This document shows, piece by piece, positions 39,244 to 50,860 of a stretch of DNA of 64,000 nt. The DNA is taken from NCBI GenBank assembly GCA_027943245.1, contig JANDJZ010001753.1, positions 62,001-126,000 of the forward strand, written 5' to 3'. The position numbers were made by a program, and so were the translations under genes. Each line of letters opens with the position of its first letter. Within the stretch, counting starts at the first letter, position 1. The notes below the pieces were generated by a model that was not told the DNA's origin, did no database searches, and was given only the letters and a program-made list of their open reading frames with translations. This DNA comes from Acanthamoeba sp. SK_2022b. Its lineage: Eukaryota; Discosea; Longamoebia; Acanthamoebidae.

Positions 39244-42045
39244 ATGACCTCGGCGTCGAGCGGGCCCTCTCCCAGGGATGAGTTGAGCAGCCGCAGTGTC
39301 GGCACACGCCTCAACTCGCTTGCGGGACAGCTGAGCCAGGTACACCCCCCCCCCCATCCGGCACGCACCAGTGGTACACCGCTTGCTGTTGTTGGCATTC
39401 ATTTTGAGTTCTTTTAAAGTTTTTGATTGTATAAATCCAATCTGAAGCGTTGCAGGTCGGTGGGCACTGGCTAACTTAAGCCGAATCGATCTGCGGACGC
39501 TGGATGTTGTGCAGACAAAGCAGATGCTGATCAACGTACAGACGCAGCTCCTCACCACAGTGGACTCCATTCACGACATCGAGAAGGAGCTACGACACGT
39601 TGCCCACGCCCAGCTGACTGAACGCCACGGTACCCTCCCGCCAACTGCTTTTCTCTTATCTTCGCCTTTTATGGGATGACAAGTCGTCTTGCGCCTCGTC
39701 TCTTCCGTCGAAACCACCGCGGTGTCATGTCGCGCCAGCAGCCTCACTTCCATGCTTGCTTTCTCTTCGCGGTTGGGGGGTGGGGCGAAAAGGCCATTCA
39801 ACAGAGGGATCGGAGACGGAGGGCAGGTGCGCGGTGAGCACAACCGCCAAGCGGACGTTAGAGGAGGAACCGCAACAGCAGCAGCAGCATCCACCAATCC
39901 AGAGACAGCGGACACAGTACACCACGAGACCAAGCGCTGCCGATCCCAGGTGTGGCATTGGCGCTCACCGCGACCAGTGCGCTGTGTCGATGTATTTATT
40001 TTTGATTTTCTTGCGGTGCGCCAGGAACGCTCTCGCTGATTCGGCCATAGGCGTGCTGTCGTCCGAACTCATCTGCCGAACGTTGCAATTCCTCGACGTG
40101 CCGTCCCTGTGTCAGCTCTCCTTAGTACGGCTGTGACCACCCCCCCTCATGGAGGGTTATTTAAATGAAGTTTATTGCACTAGGTGTGTCGCTACATTCG
40201 AAGTATAGCTGACGGACTGCCCTGGAAATACTACTACGCACAACACATCGGTGCCCGACCTCTCGCCTCCGCCGTTCGCTCATTTTATTTATTTATTTAC
40301 TCGTTGTTGTTGTTTGGTTGTGAACCATTTTGTCTTCACAGGCCCCCCAACGCTTGTGGCGTTACCACCACGGCACATCCCACCAGACAAAAAGAGGAAC
40401 TGGAAGGCCCATGTGGTGGAGGCAAAGAGATCTGAGCATCAGTACGATCCTCGCACCAACCAGGATGGACCATGTCCCTCGTGCCACGCGTGCGACTTAC
40501 CCGCCCCACGAAATGCAGGTGGACCGATGGCGGCACCACCTACACACTCATCGGACATCAGCTCGCTCCCACGCTGGTGCAGTTCGAAGGTAACCAACCG
40601 CTTCTGGTGGCGGCGGATGCTCGAAGGGCATTCTCGCCTAACTACATCTTTCCCTTACTCTGTGGCGGCCCCGGTCCCCAGGCTCGAAGCTGGTGACCAG
40701 CGATAGGACGGCTCTGATCGAGTGGGACCTCACGACCCGGTTCGTTCATTGCAGGCCGCAGCGCTGATAGCGCTGATCTCTCAATGATTACCCTCCCCCC
40801 CATCTTTCGCTGGGCATGTGTCGCTGTCCAGGTCGTTGCGCTCTTCGCTCAAGACCGATAAGGGGACCAAGTACTTCAAGTTCTGCGGCAACATCACGGT
40901 CATCTCCGAAGGAGACAACACAACCAGGTATTGGTCTTCCACCCCCCCTCCCTCCATCCATCGTTCACTGCAACCCAACTCCAGCGAGACCACTGGCTGG
41001 CTTACACAATCCACGCTTTTCAGGGTTTATGAGAGCGGGGAGAAGCGCCTCCTCTATGCGCTGCCATATAGCATGTCCTTGGCCACTTGCCTGGACGTGG
41101 ACCCAACCTACATATACACCGGTTGGTGGGACGGCTACGTGAAGGTCAATAGAACGTCAGACGGAAGCGAGGTCCTCACAATGGTGGGCCACAGCAAGCC
41201 AGTCTATTGCCTGGACGCTGACCGCAACCACGTTGCATCGGGTACGACGCCATGCGCCCTCCTCGCATTGTACAACCAAATATTTATATTTCAATTTATA
41301 CAAAACTTGCTTTTAATTGGTTAAATTAATTTGTTTCGTCGTTATTTGACTCAGGGTCATCGGACAAGACAGTGAAGTTGTGGGACTGTAGTCAAATCGC
41401 TGGGTCAGGCCACACGAGCAGCCTCAGTCGCTGCGTGACACAGTTCCGAGGCCACACACAGTACCGCGTTTCCCTCTCCCCGTGTCTCGCTTCGCGTGGC
41501 TCCCTTCCTTACGCACGTTGCACAACCTCCCTTCCCCACCCACATATGCACCAGGACCGTGCAGTGCCTGCAGATGCACATGAAGAGTGGAGTGCTAATG
41601 ACAGGAGGCAAGGATAAGGCGATCAAGGTGTGGGACATTAGATCAGGTGAGAGACCCCCCCATCAATACTTATCGTCGCGTGTTTGCTGACTCCCGCGAC
41701 CGTCGACTCTTCGCAGGGCAATGCGAGCAGACGTTGACAGCGCACACCGGGGGAGTGAAGGCGCTTCAGTTTGACGCCACCAAGCTGGTCTCTGGCGGGT
41801 CGGACGGCAAAATTTTTGTTTGGGACCTACGCAGTACGTACACGCGCACGCAACACGGCAGCAACGCAAACAACGGCGCGCCTTTGCGGAATTTGTGCTG
41901 AGCGACGTCGTTGTCGGCAGCGTATCGGTGCTTGTTTGCGTTGGAGGGCCACAAGCCAGGCGTCAATACGCTACAATTCGACTTGGAGAAGATCATCAGC
42001 GGTGGAGAGGACAGGCTGATCAAGATATGGAGCTTCGTCGTGTGA
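39244..42045 (+). CDS. F-box/WD40-repeat protein
   Basis: A likely SCF substrate receptor. The first exon from ATG 39244 (MTSASSGPSPRDELSSRSVG) and a helical exon (TLDVVQTKQMLINVQTQLLT) precede a Gln-rich linker. The F-box is ALADSAIGVLSSELICRTLQ, then FLDVPSLCQLSLVCRYIRSI and ADGLPWKYYYAQHI (about 40025-40247). WD repeats follow: SKLVTSDRTALIEWDL, MVGHSKPVYCLDADRNHVAS with GSSDKTVKLWD, MHMKSGVLMTGGKDKAIKVW, LTAHTGGVKALQFDATKLVS with GGSDGKIFVWDL, and FALEGHKPGVNTLQFDLEKI with ISGGEDRLIKIWSFVV. Stop 42043-42045. The joint between exon 1 and the helical exon does not keep frame with the obvious splice sites, so the N-terminus is tentative. Confidence 0.82.
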
Positions 42046-42248
42046 GCTTTCAAATCAAAATAAAAACAAATCTCAACCCTGCTTGGCTTCAAATTTTATA
42101 AAATATGATATAATCGTCGACTCCAGGACGGAGTCGTCGCTGCTGCGCCCCTTGCTCGGCGAAACTTCGTTGAGGCTGCTGTGTTGGTGCCAATGCCCCA
42201 GGCAGACGCAGAACACCGGTACACTATCAACAAAACAAGAAGGCACGA

Positions 42249-43104
42249 ATGGATCCCCCCAGGCTCGATGGCAAGGAAGACGACAAAGCCCTGAGAGCGG
42301 AAGTGATCATCGCGAAGCTGCAGGAGCCCGACCCTGGCCCGAAGGACTTCGTGTGCGTTGACGGCTCCCTAGGAGCAGACCGAGCGGTCAAGTGGGCTAT
42401 GGCCAACCTCCCCAAAGATCACCGCTTGGTCATGGTCCACGGCATCTACGCTCCCATCACCGGCTGGTACCAACACGAGGCTCTGAATGCTAGTGCTCCA
42501 TCGTGGCCTGGGTCATTGTTTCTCACCACACAGGGGCAAAAGGACCGCCGAGTCGTTGATGGTGGAGCACCAGGCAGTAGAAGCCAAGTACGCGCCCATG
42601 TGCGAAGCTGCCGGGGTACATGCCCTAGTTCTGGTGGTCTGATTGCACGTGCGAGTGTGACCACAACGGCTTCGTGGGTCGTGGTCTGATGCGTCTACAG
42701 AGAAAGTGCTCGTTCTTTTCGTTCCCGTACCTCTCGAAGGGCACCTTCGGAGACACCGTCTGCAAGCTTGGGCGCTACAACAGCGCGAACAGCGTCATTA
42801 CTGGGCGCCGCAGCGAGCTCTCCGGGCTCGCCCGGTACCACATCCCTCTCGAGCGCTTGTGCCATCCGCGCGCGTGCTCACTTTCCCCACCGCGGTGGCG
42901 TCCAGCTTCCTGGGTTCGTCGTCGCTGGCTATCCTCAACCGGTGCGAGGTGCCCGTGACTGTCGGTACGCGACAAGCCCCAGTCCACTCGACCTCTTCCC
43001 TCATGAGCTCATTCGTGCTGGGGGGGGGGGCAGTTACCGACGCTTGGGCCGAGGGCGAGATCGATGACGACGCCGGCGACAGAAGCGAGGCGCGTGAGAA
43101 GTGA
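42249..43104 (+). CDS. Universal stress protein (UspA-like)
   Basis: USP domains are small alpha/beta folds that bind ATP or AMP and occur in stress responses. ATG 42249 gives MDPPRLDGKEDDKALRAEVI, then DFVCVDGSLGADRAVKWAMA and DHRLVMVHGIYAPI, which is the first strand and helix with the conserved V-D-G-S. Later exons give GDTVCKLGRYNSANSVITGR and RSELSGLAR, spliced to FLGSSSLAILNRCEVPVTV. The last two segments form the G-x2-G...G-S nucleotide loop and the closing P-V-x-V strand of the family. The acidic tail ends in TGA 43102-43104. Middle splice sites (42490-42700) are uncertain. It is a single domain of normal size with a short N-terminal extension. Confidence 0.78.
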
Positions 43105-43151
43105 GCGAGGGGCAACGAGAATTGGAGGACGTGGAAGTTGTGGCGGGTGTA

Positions 43152-43157
43152 AATAAA
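43152..43157 (+). terminator. Likely polyadenylation signal AATAAA of the universal stress protein gene
   Basis: AATAAA 48 bases after the stop. The convergent lipid phosphatase gene ends at 43275, so the two 3' UTRs share a short space. Confidence 0.45.
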
Positions 43158-43274
43158 GTGCAACACTTACGATGGTGAGGATGATATATAACGATTATAT
43201 AGAAGAAGAGGGTATAACATAATGTGGATATGTGTAACAAGCCTGGAAAGTCGATCTTGAACGGGATGAGGCGC

Positions 43275-44907
43275 TTAGTAGGACAGGAGGCTGTCTCGCG
43301 ATAGTCGCTTTCTAATCCTATCGGGCAGCAACACCTCTCGTTCCTCTTCGTTGTACATGTCGTCATCGCTTCCCTCGCCCACCAGATCGCTCAAAATGCG
43401 CTACACACGCACACGCACACGCACACAACCACACAATCGATGAGCGCAAGAGCCTCGTGATGGCGGCAGAGGTGGCATGACCTACTTTGAGAGAGCGAGG
43501 TACAAACGGTGCTAGTCAATCGGTGCTGACCCCACCCGAAGCGGGGTGGTAGTAGTAATAGTAGGCCGCTCGCTGGTCCACCCGCAGCTTAGGCAAGTGG
43601 CTCTTTTCTGTGGAGTTTGACCGTTTGCGTGAGTTTCCATCATGACAGATGTGGTGTGGCGAGAGGGAGGTCTGACTTACCGCCGGTCAAGGGGTGGTAG
43701 TTGAGGAAGTAGGAGAATATGGCGATGCCCGATCCCAAGAGGGAGCCACCAAGGATGTCCGAAAAATGATGACTGGCGCGCAAAGAGAAGGTCAGCGTTC
43801 GTTTGTATTATTTATATTTATTTATTTATTTATTTATTTATTGATTTGCAGAGCGCCACCACGCGGCGGGAGTGTTCAATTGGTGGGAGGAGAGTACTGG
43901 TAGTCCATCACGCGGGAGACGGCAACAGCCGTCGCCGCTCCGATGGGGATGAGCGCAATGATGGCTTTCCATGAGGTGCCGCCGTGGTGCCTGCCCCCCG
44001 CGCGAACGCGTGAGCAAAGACTGCAAGAATGGGCGGTGGGGGGAAGGAGGGCCGCCGCAGCCTCGCGAACCTGAACAGGCCCATCTTGCCCGAGAGCCAG
44101 AGGGAGAGGTAGACCATGCCGGCAAAGGCGATGGAGGAGTGACCCGAGGGAAACGACAGGCGGCCGTCCCGCACCAACGGGACGTCGTTGCGATCACGCG
44201 TCAGCCTGAGCCAAGACAGACGCGCACGTTGGCCAACGTGTCAGCGACGGTACAGCACACGCGGAGAAGCAAGCGTGGACGTAATGATGGAAGGAAGAGG
44301 TCGACAGACGCACCAGTCGGGACGATAGCGTCCGGCGGCCATCTTGACGCAGTCGGTGAAGATAAGGGTGAAGATGAGGGACTGGGTGAGGCCGAGGCAC
44401 GCGTGGTGAAAGTCGTGCGAGCTGCGCATGAGAAACAGCTGCCACAGGCCGAAGATAACCATCGGCCCGAGAGCGTCAATGAACGCCAGGCTCCATGCAG
44501 GCACCTACGCAAAAACCATTCCAGCACCGAAATGAGCGAATGGTCAACGGAACCAAGAAAGATGAGGGGATGTGGAAGAGAAGGAGAGCTCGAACCGTGT
44601 CGGGCAGGAGAGGATAGGAGAGGGAGGGGTCGTCCTTGGGCAGGAAACGATCGTAAGGCTCGAACACGAATTGCGTAAGTGAGAGCTCCACGAGGGCGAT
44701 GACGATGATGAGGGCCCAGTCGAAGAGATAGTCCCAACGCCACCAGGACCACTGGGACAGGCGCTGCTGTTGAACGATTCCGAACTCCTCGTCCGCATCG
44801 TTGGATGTTCCCATCTCCAGCGAGTCGCCCATAGAGGCGCCCACAGTGGGAGGCGTGCGCAGGAAGGTCATCAGCCTACTGCTACTGCTGACCCGCTGGT
44901 ACGACAT
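43275..44907 (-). CDS. PAP2-type lipid phosphatase (LPP/DPP1-like)
   Basis: Integral membrane enzyme that dephosphorylates phosphatidic acid and related lipids. From ATG 44907 (MSYQRVSSSSRLMTFLRTPP) it has several membrane helices (DWALIIVIALVELSLTQFVF; LAFIDALGPMVIFGLWQLFL). All three catalytic motifs are intact: KMAAGRYRPDW (motif 1), FPSGHSSIAFAG (motif 2, with the acid-base His), and SRVMDYHHHFSDILGGSLLG (motif 3, with the nucleophilic His). The last exons read EKSHLPKLRVDQRAAYYYYH and RILSDLVGEGSDDDMYNEEE, ending SRDSLLSY with the stop at 43275-43277. The acidic last exon is short, but its acceptor and frame fit. An ATTT repeat lies in the intron after motif 3. Confidence 0.87.
43816..43842. 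repeat. (ATTT)n run in a lipid phosphatase intron
   Basis: About six ATTT units in an intron of the minus-strand PAP2 gene, next to its acceptor or branch region. Confidence 0.8.
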
Positions 44908-45196
44908 TTCGTTTCGAGAGGAAAGAGACAGAAGAAACTTGGTTGCCGCCGCCTTCTTCCCTCGTTGCGGGGCGAATAAATAATAAGAAATAAACAACAA
45001 AATGGACTCCAAGATCTGTCAGGCGTTCCACGGAGATAAAGAACCCATAAATCTTGTTCATGTTGTTCAACAATGTGGTGAAGTGGTTTTATTCGAGGAA
45101 CAAACTGCGCGCCTCCCAATCCCCTCTCAGGAGGGCAGGGGAATGGTGGTCAAGAGTACGGGGAATCAGCGTCGTGTACAAAGTGTAGAGAGCAGC

Positions 45197-46106
45197 TTAG
45201 TAGATGCGGAAAGGACGGCCCATGGAGCTCTTGATGAAGAGGCACTTGACGTTCTGCCAGTTCTTCTTGAGGAGCGAAACGAGGAAGTTGACGGCAAGAC
45301 GGATGTTGAGGTCGAGCTCGTCGGGCTTCATCTTGACGTGACCAACGGCGACGTTCATGCAGATGACCTTCTTAAGCTGGAACTTGATGGTCGACTTCAT
45401 CTGCTCCACCTTCTCGGTGATGGGGGTCTTGTGGTCGATGAGGGTGGGGAACTTGCCAGCCTTGTTGAGACCCGGGCCGAGGAGACGGGGGATCAGCTTG
45501 ATGACAGCGGGCGAGGCAAGGAAGACGTCATACTGGGCAGCTGCGTGATGCCAACAAACAAGGTAAGCACAGCAATCAACAAAGTTATGATGTTGGAGAA
45601 AAGAAACAAGTTCAGATTAAGCTAGAAGTCATTCTCTTCATCACTTTCAGAAGAGGTGTCAGATAAGATTTCATCCTGGAAGGATAGAAAATGGGAGAGT
45701 GACAAAGAGCATGTTTAGGCGTACCGAGCTTCTTGACCATCTTCTTGTCCTTCTTGAACTTGCCAAGGTCCTCAGTGGTCTGGAAGTCAAGACCAGCCTG
45801 CTTGGCCTCATCGCAGTGGAGCTCGTCACCGAGGACGCAGATCTTCATCCTACACAGCGTACAGTCAGGAGCACGCTCACAGAGAAGATGGAAAAAGATA
45901 AGCTCGTACCTGGGGCGGGCCACGTAGGGCAGCTTGACGGCACCAGCGAAACGCTTGTCCTTTTGGGGATCATACTGCTTCAAACCAATCTGAAGCTCGA
46001 CGGTCTCCAAGAACCTGCGCTTCTTCTTGTTGCCGGCCTTGTCGACGCGACCAGCCAGTACTCCAGCGATAGCTTTGCTGAGGGTTTCGGTTTGCAGTTT
46101 GCTCAT
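45197..46106 (-). CDS. RPL10A: 60S ribosomal protein L10a (uL1)
   Basis: uL1 forms the L1 stalk of the large ribosomal subunit, which helps release tRNA from the E site. From ATG 46106: [40 protein letters not shown] and [20 protein letters not shown]. Then [60 protein letters not shown] and [20 protein letters not shown]. It ends [18 protein letters not shown] with the stop at 45197-45199. Length (about 215 residues) is normal for the family. A pyrimidine-rich tract lies just upstream on the coding strand (46140-46185). Three introns split the gene. Confidence 0.95.
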
Positions 46107-46704
46107 GGTGGGCACCTCGTATCCAACGGTCCTCGATAGCGATGGAAGAGAGAGAGAGGGAGAAAGAAAAAAAAGGCGACGCAGGCCGCTCTTGGCAAAA
46201 AAAAAATTGCCACCGAAACTGGGATGAAACCAAGAATGACGTCGACACCTGGCCGCGAGTTAAGCTGCCGGTACAACGCTCAGCTCGGCGTCTCTGATGA
46301 AGTAGCTCGGCGAGGCTACTGCAGCTCCAGTAGCAACTTTGCTGCTTCGTGTGGTCAGGACGGCACATGCTCTCTACATCAAGTTGCGAAGGGAACTTCA
46401 TCATTTCATGAAGGTGCCGGCGCGTGGCAACACCAGAAAGGATGGGCCTCAAGCCCACGCGAACTGCCGCCAGCACCAGGGTCTGTCTCAGTGGATGATA
46501 CAGGAGAGCGCAAGTATTTATTGTCTGTTGAACCGGTAGAACAGGACATATCGACACAGGGCTCACCAGAGACCACCCTGCACACGAAAGAAAGGCAGAG
46601 AGCGGATATCAGGGACGATCGTCACGGAGACTCAAACCTTGTGGCGTGCGGCGTCTAGTCTTGTGAATGGTGGTTTGGGGGGGGGGGGCGCTTACTGGCT
46701 CAGC
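46107..46704. promoter_or_regulatory. RPL10A upstream region with coding-strand pyrimidine tract
   Basis: About 600 bases. On the minus strand the stretch 46145-46185 is almost all pyrimidine, which could be a promoter element or the acceptor tract of a 5' UTR intron. Further up I see no gene; frames on both strands are short and incoherent. A G run lies at about 46676-46688. Confidence 0.45.
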
Positions 46705-47207
46705 TTAGTACTCGGGATAGGTGTAGGAAGCACCGACGATGGGAGAGTAAAGGAACTCGCCCCTGCCGAGGAAGTTACCCGCAAGAGCGGCCAGCACTAG
46801 CATGAACGGATGTTAGCCTACTTAGTCGAGGATTCATGTGGGGGGGGGACGAAGAAAAAGATAAATTGGAGCGTACGAATGGGGGTGCTAGCGCGGACGC
46901 CACGACCGACCTCACCCATGGTGATTTGACCGGTAATCACACGCCGCCAGAGAGCCTTGGCGTCAGCTGCAAGTGAAGGTGAGCGTCTCAATTCATTTAA
47001 GTGAAGTAAGAATAGATAAAAAATGTCCTATCAGGGATGATCGTGGGGGGCTGTACCGGGGAATGACTGCCAACGGGTAGACCAGCAGCCGAACTGGGTG
47101 CCGAGGTAGCCGTAGAGCTGCTTGTTGCAAGCGCAGTTGGTAGTGCTCTTTTCCAGAGCCTGGAACTTCTGAGCGCCCTTGGCGAGACTTCCGCAGAGAC
47201 GGTTCAT
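46705..47207 (-). CDS. Small probable mitochondrial inner-membrane protein, ATP synthase subunit g-like
   Basis: Three exons join in frame to about 110 residues: MNRLCGSLAKGAQKFQALEK, CNKQLYGYLGTQFGCWSTRW, then ADAKALWRRVITGQITMGEV, GRGVRASTPILLAALAGNFL and GRGEFLYSPIVGASYTYPEY, stop 46705-46707. The N-terminus is basic and lacks acidic residues at first, as in mitochondrial import signals. One hydrophobic helix (PILLAALAGNFLG) lies near the C-terminus. The order W...v.tG.it..E.grg, helix, G-R-G, I-V-G resembles ATP synthase Fo subunit g, whose end is also a TM helix followed by GRG/GKRG-IxGY. The similarity is weak; it could be another respiratory-chain accessory subunit. Confidence 0.55.
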
Positions 47208-47456
47208 TCTTGCTTGATATCAATCAAATTCGGGGCTGGATTGCGTCGATTGCGCTGTGTTTTTGCCCTTACATTTTCCACCGCACCAATCGCTGGAGAG
47301 CTTTGATTTCGGCCAACAAAATTCATTGCTCGCCAGAAAAATAACCAAAAATCACTCAGCAGAGAAGAGACCCCGAAAAGCCTTGCTTTGCTTCTCCTTG
47401 TACTCTTTGTGCTGCTTCGTGATCCTGTTGGTTGTAATTGTGGTTTTTGTGTGATG

Positions 47457-49184
47457 TCAGTTAGGGGTTCTTTGGCGGTCGTAAGCGTGGCGGTCGTAAG
47501 CGTACTTGTCCAGCTCAGAGCGCAGAGACTTGTTGCCAGGCTCGAGCTTGATGGCCTCGGCCAGAGAGGCTTTGGCCTTGTCGAACTCCTTGAGCCCGGC
47601 TTCGGCTTGGGCCTTCCTGAACAGCGCCTTGACATCCTTGGGGGAGATCTCCAGGGCCTGCGTAGAGAGGGGGGGGGGGGAGAGAGGGAGAAGCGTAACG
47701 TTACAGCATACCATATACCGACACAACACACCAGGCAGACACGCGGATGTCGAACCTCAGCACACTCCTCGACGGCTTCGGAGTATCTCTTCAGCTGGAG
47801 GAGGCAGGCCGCCTTGTTCAAGCGGCAGGGCAGCCGGGCCTCGTCGCATTGCAGCCTTTCCGCTTCTGTCAGGTCGGGCGTTTCCTCGCCTATGTAGCGC
47901 AGCGCCTGATAGCAGAGCGCAATGTTAGCCGCCAGCACAGCAGAAGGGATGGGAAGTGGGGAGGGGAAAGCAGACACCTTTTCATACTTGCGCACAGCGG
48001 TGGCGTAGTCCTTGTTCTTAAAGTAGTCGTTACCGATCGCCCTCACCTTGTTGGCCACCTCAAGCTTCTGCGCCAGGGTCGTGACATCGAACTGATCCTC
48101 TGTTGGGAGAGCACGTCACACATGTTACGTTTTCAGCGTCAGATCACCCACACGAGTATGGCACAACGGCCGCGAAGACTCATGAGGTTACCGGTCCAGT
48201 CCGCCCAGATGTCGCCGTCCTGCACATCATACAAGTGCCCGTCAGCAAACGAGGGCTTTGGGGAGCAGAGTCACGAACGATGACAGCAGCTCACCTGAGG
48301 CGTGGGGACGCCATCGTCCTCGCCGGGCTTGAGCTCGCCGCACTCCGAAATGATGCAGTCCTCGAGGGGCTTGTCCTGTGGGTTGGTTTTGATGTGCTCC
48401 ACGGCCCGCACAACGTTCATTCCTGTTTTGGTTCACTCACTCGTGAGCTGGGCCCAACTCGAGTCTTGAACCTGTCATTCACATGGCCTTCCGCTTACCC
48501 TTGATGACTTCGCCAAACACGACGTGCTTGCCGTCCAGATGAGGAGTGGGCACGGTGGTGATGAAGAATTGCGAGCCGTTCGTGTTCGGGCCAGCGTTGG
48601 CCATCGACAAAAGACTGTCGCACAACGCTGGATGGTTAATACGAGACGGTCTCCACAAAGGCGGCAAGGGAGAGGCTTGTAGTACCCTGGACGATCATGC
48701 TTATGAGTAAAGGCTTCGTCAGCAAACTTCTCACCGTAGATAGACTCGCCACCGGTTCCGTTCTGCGCCGAGAAGTCACCTGATGACCCAACAATCGCCG
48801 CGGCACGGTGAGCCTATCAACAGGCCTGTTGGCACGCATGCGCCTTGGGCGAGGGCCAGCAGGAAGAGGAACGTACCGCCTTGGAGCATGAAGTCCTTGA
48901 TGACGCGGTGGAAGGGGCAGCCCTTGTAGTGCAGCGGCTTGCCCGTCGAAGCCCCGACACCCTTCTCGCCCGTGCAGAGCGCCCGGAAGTTCTCGCTCGT
49001 CTTGGGCACCTCGGCGTTGTACAACCGGAACACGACGCGACCGGCTGCCAAAACAAAAGTTTTTCAATCAATCTACGCACAAAAACAAATAACGAGTACA
49101 GATTAGAAAAGGGTGGCATGGGTGCGTACCGTGCTGGCCGCCGACGGAAATGTCGAAGAAGCAGCGAATGCCCTCAGTTGCCAT
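47457..49184 (-). CDS. PPID: Cyclophilin-40 (peptidyl-prolyl isomerase with TPR domain)
   Basis: Cyp40 is an Hsp90 co-chaperone with an N-terminal isomerase domain and C-terminal TPR. From ATG 49184: [80 protein letters not shown] and [18 protein letters not shown]. Then [20 protein letters not shown] and [20 protein letters not shown]. The isomerase residues R in FHRV, F and Q in MLQGGDF/QFF, and H in [10 protein letters not shown] are present, so activity is expected. [43 protein letters not shown] and [20 protein letters not shown], the last with the Lys/Arg that clamps the EEVD tail. The end is DRQRTPN, stop 47457-47459. The gene shares a short divergent promoter with the F-box/Ras gene. 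Confidence 0.92.
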
Positions 49185-49356
49185 GTCTCAGCAGATGTGC
49201 ACAGTGGGTTTAGCGTCACAAGACCAGCCAAGCCGGCCAATGCGGAGTCTGGCGTGTCGACAACGCCTCAGAAATTGACAACTCGCTCGACTTTCTCGTG
49301 TGATGCCGCCAAAGAGAAGGGCGAAGTTTTGTTTTGATGCAACTTGAAGCTGAGGC
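49185..49356. promoter_or_regulatory. Short divergent promoter between cyclophilin-40 and the F-box/Ras chimera
   Basis: Only about 170 bases separate the two start codons, so both genes probably use one bidirectional promoter. I see no obvious TATA or heat-shock element array. Confidence 0.5.
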
Positions 49357-50738
49357 AAATGGAGATTCTGCCAGCCGAGATTTGGGTGAAGATATTTGAG
49401 CTGCTTCCGCCTGTCCATCTGGCTCACGCGTGCCTCGTGTGTAGGGCGTGGAATCAATTCATCAATGACCCTTTCCTGGTGCCCACTCCTGTCCTCCGCG
49501 GCGTGTGCGTGGCCCTCTTTAATGAGGTTTATGACGTTTTGCACAGTGGCGTGAGCTACGGGGAGCGCTGGCTCATCCAATACGCTGCTACCACGAGCCG
49601 ACACAACTGTGGGCGCCTCCCTCCCTCCAACTATGGCGCCACTACCGTACCGCCTTCTCCCTCTCGCTCGCGCCAGGCGGCAAGACAGCTCGTGCCCTTC
49701 CTGCCCGTGCCTGCCGCCCGCTGACCGGAGGGATTGGTCTTGTCTACTTCTGCTTCAGTGGGCTTCTCTCACTTCGTGGGTCGGTTCGATCTGCGGCAGT
49801 TGCGGCAAGGCCAGTACCCCGGCGCTGTCATCGACTTCTACATCGTGCGTTCACAATCGTTGCACATACGCCAACGCGTGTGATCGCTCCGCGTGTCTAA
49901 CTCTCTGTCTGTTTCGTCGCTATCGACCATCACCGCCACTCCATATGGGAGCAGTGCCTGCTGGGCAAAGGTGCGACTCTGCTCTTCCCTCCAATAGCCT
50001 CTGCTTCGGTGTTGCTTATGCAGGCGTGGCGCCGTCTCCTCGCAGGCAAGCGGAGCCTCATGAGCCACCTGGTGCCACCCACGCTGCGGTCCAACCCATC
50101 AACCTACCAGGCCGGGGCCACCTACGCGTGGAAGCTCCCCCAGCTCCCGTCCCCCATCCACGTCCGCTACGAGCCCGTCCGCCGCGGGGTGCCGGTCAAG
50201 GTACTGCTCGGGGGTCAGCAGCTCGTTCGGTCGCTGAGGGAGGAGCGGGAGACTGACGCGCGGCCGTGTGTATGATGGGGTACAGGCCTACGTGGTGGTG
50301 TATGACGTCACCGACACCAAGACCTTCGCCGACGCGGTCAACCACGTGCAGGGCATCAAGAAGAGGCATGGGCCCGCGTTCGTGGCCGCCGTACTGGTGG
50401 GGAACAAGAAGGACCTCCACGACAAGCGAGAAGTGACCACGGAGGAGGGCATCGCGCTGGCAGCCCGGCACCGGATCGGCTTCATCGAGACCAACGGTCA
50501 TACAGGTAAATCCGTTCGTTCATCACGCTTAGGTTTGCTGTGTTCACCGCTTAACGACCTCGCAGGCGAGGACGTGACGTCGGCGCTGTACGACGCCTTG
50601 TTGGCCTACTTCTGGGACGCCTACACTGCCACCTCTTCTTTCTTCGCTGTGTCGGGGCGCTCCGTACACGGAGCGCCATCTCCTCCCTCCGCCCACTCTA
50701 ACACCGCCGCCAAGGAGGGCTCGTGCGTGGTTTCCTGA
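49357..50738 (+). CDS. F-box fused to a degenerate Ras-like GTPase domain with CaaX end
   Basis: Exon 1 (ATG 49357; an in-frame ATG lies 15 bases upstream) encodes MEILPAEIWVKIFELLPPVH, then LAHACLVCRAWNQFINDPFL. It splices at 49486/49547 to WRELRGALAHP, completing a textbook F-box. The frame continues to SLSLAPGGKTA, and a splice (49691 to 49759) yields GGKTALGFSHFVGRFD, like the P-loop end and switch I start of Ras. QYPGAVIDFYI and EQCLLGK resemble switch I and beta 2-3. No DTAG switch II is visible. The clear Ras part is AYVVVYDVTDTKTFADAVNH, then VLVGNKKDLHDKREVTTEEG (G4 NKKD) and HRIGFIETNG (G5, with ETN for ETS/ETA). The C-terminus CVVS is a prenylation CaaX box, stop 50736-50738. One splice near 49976-50030 does not keep frame. 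Nucleotide binding is doubtful. Confidence 0.65.
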
Positions 50739-50860
50739 CCGGGCATGTTGTTACAATTTTTTTACTATATTTTTCTTTATCGTACAGTGTTGCTCCGTGA
50801 TGTTGCTGCTGTGCGCTGTATGGTTACAAGTTGCTTGGTCTGCGTGATGGCTTCTTTATA
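50739..50860. terminator. Short convergent 3' region
   Basis: 122 bases between the stop codons of the F-box/Ras gene (+) and the receptor kinase gene (-). It begins with a T-rich stretch (50755-50780). No separate gene fits. Confidence 0.5.

Noticed and set aside
43034..43366. Minus-strand ORF rich in Cys and Thr near the end of the lipid phosphatase
   Set aside because: A different frame of the same strand encodes the acidic last exon of the phosphatase with a good acceptor.
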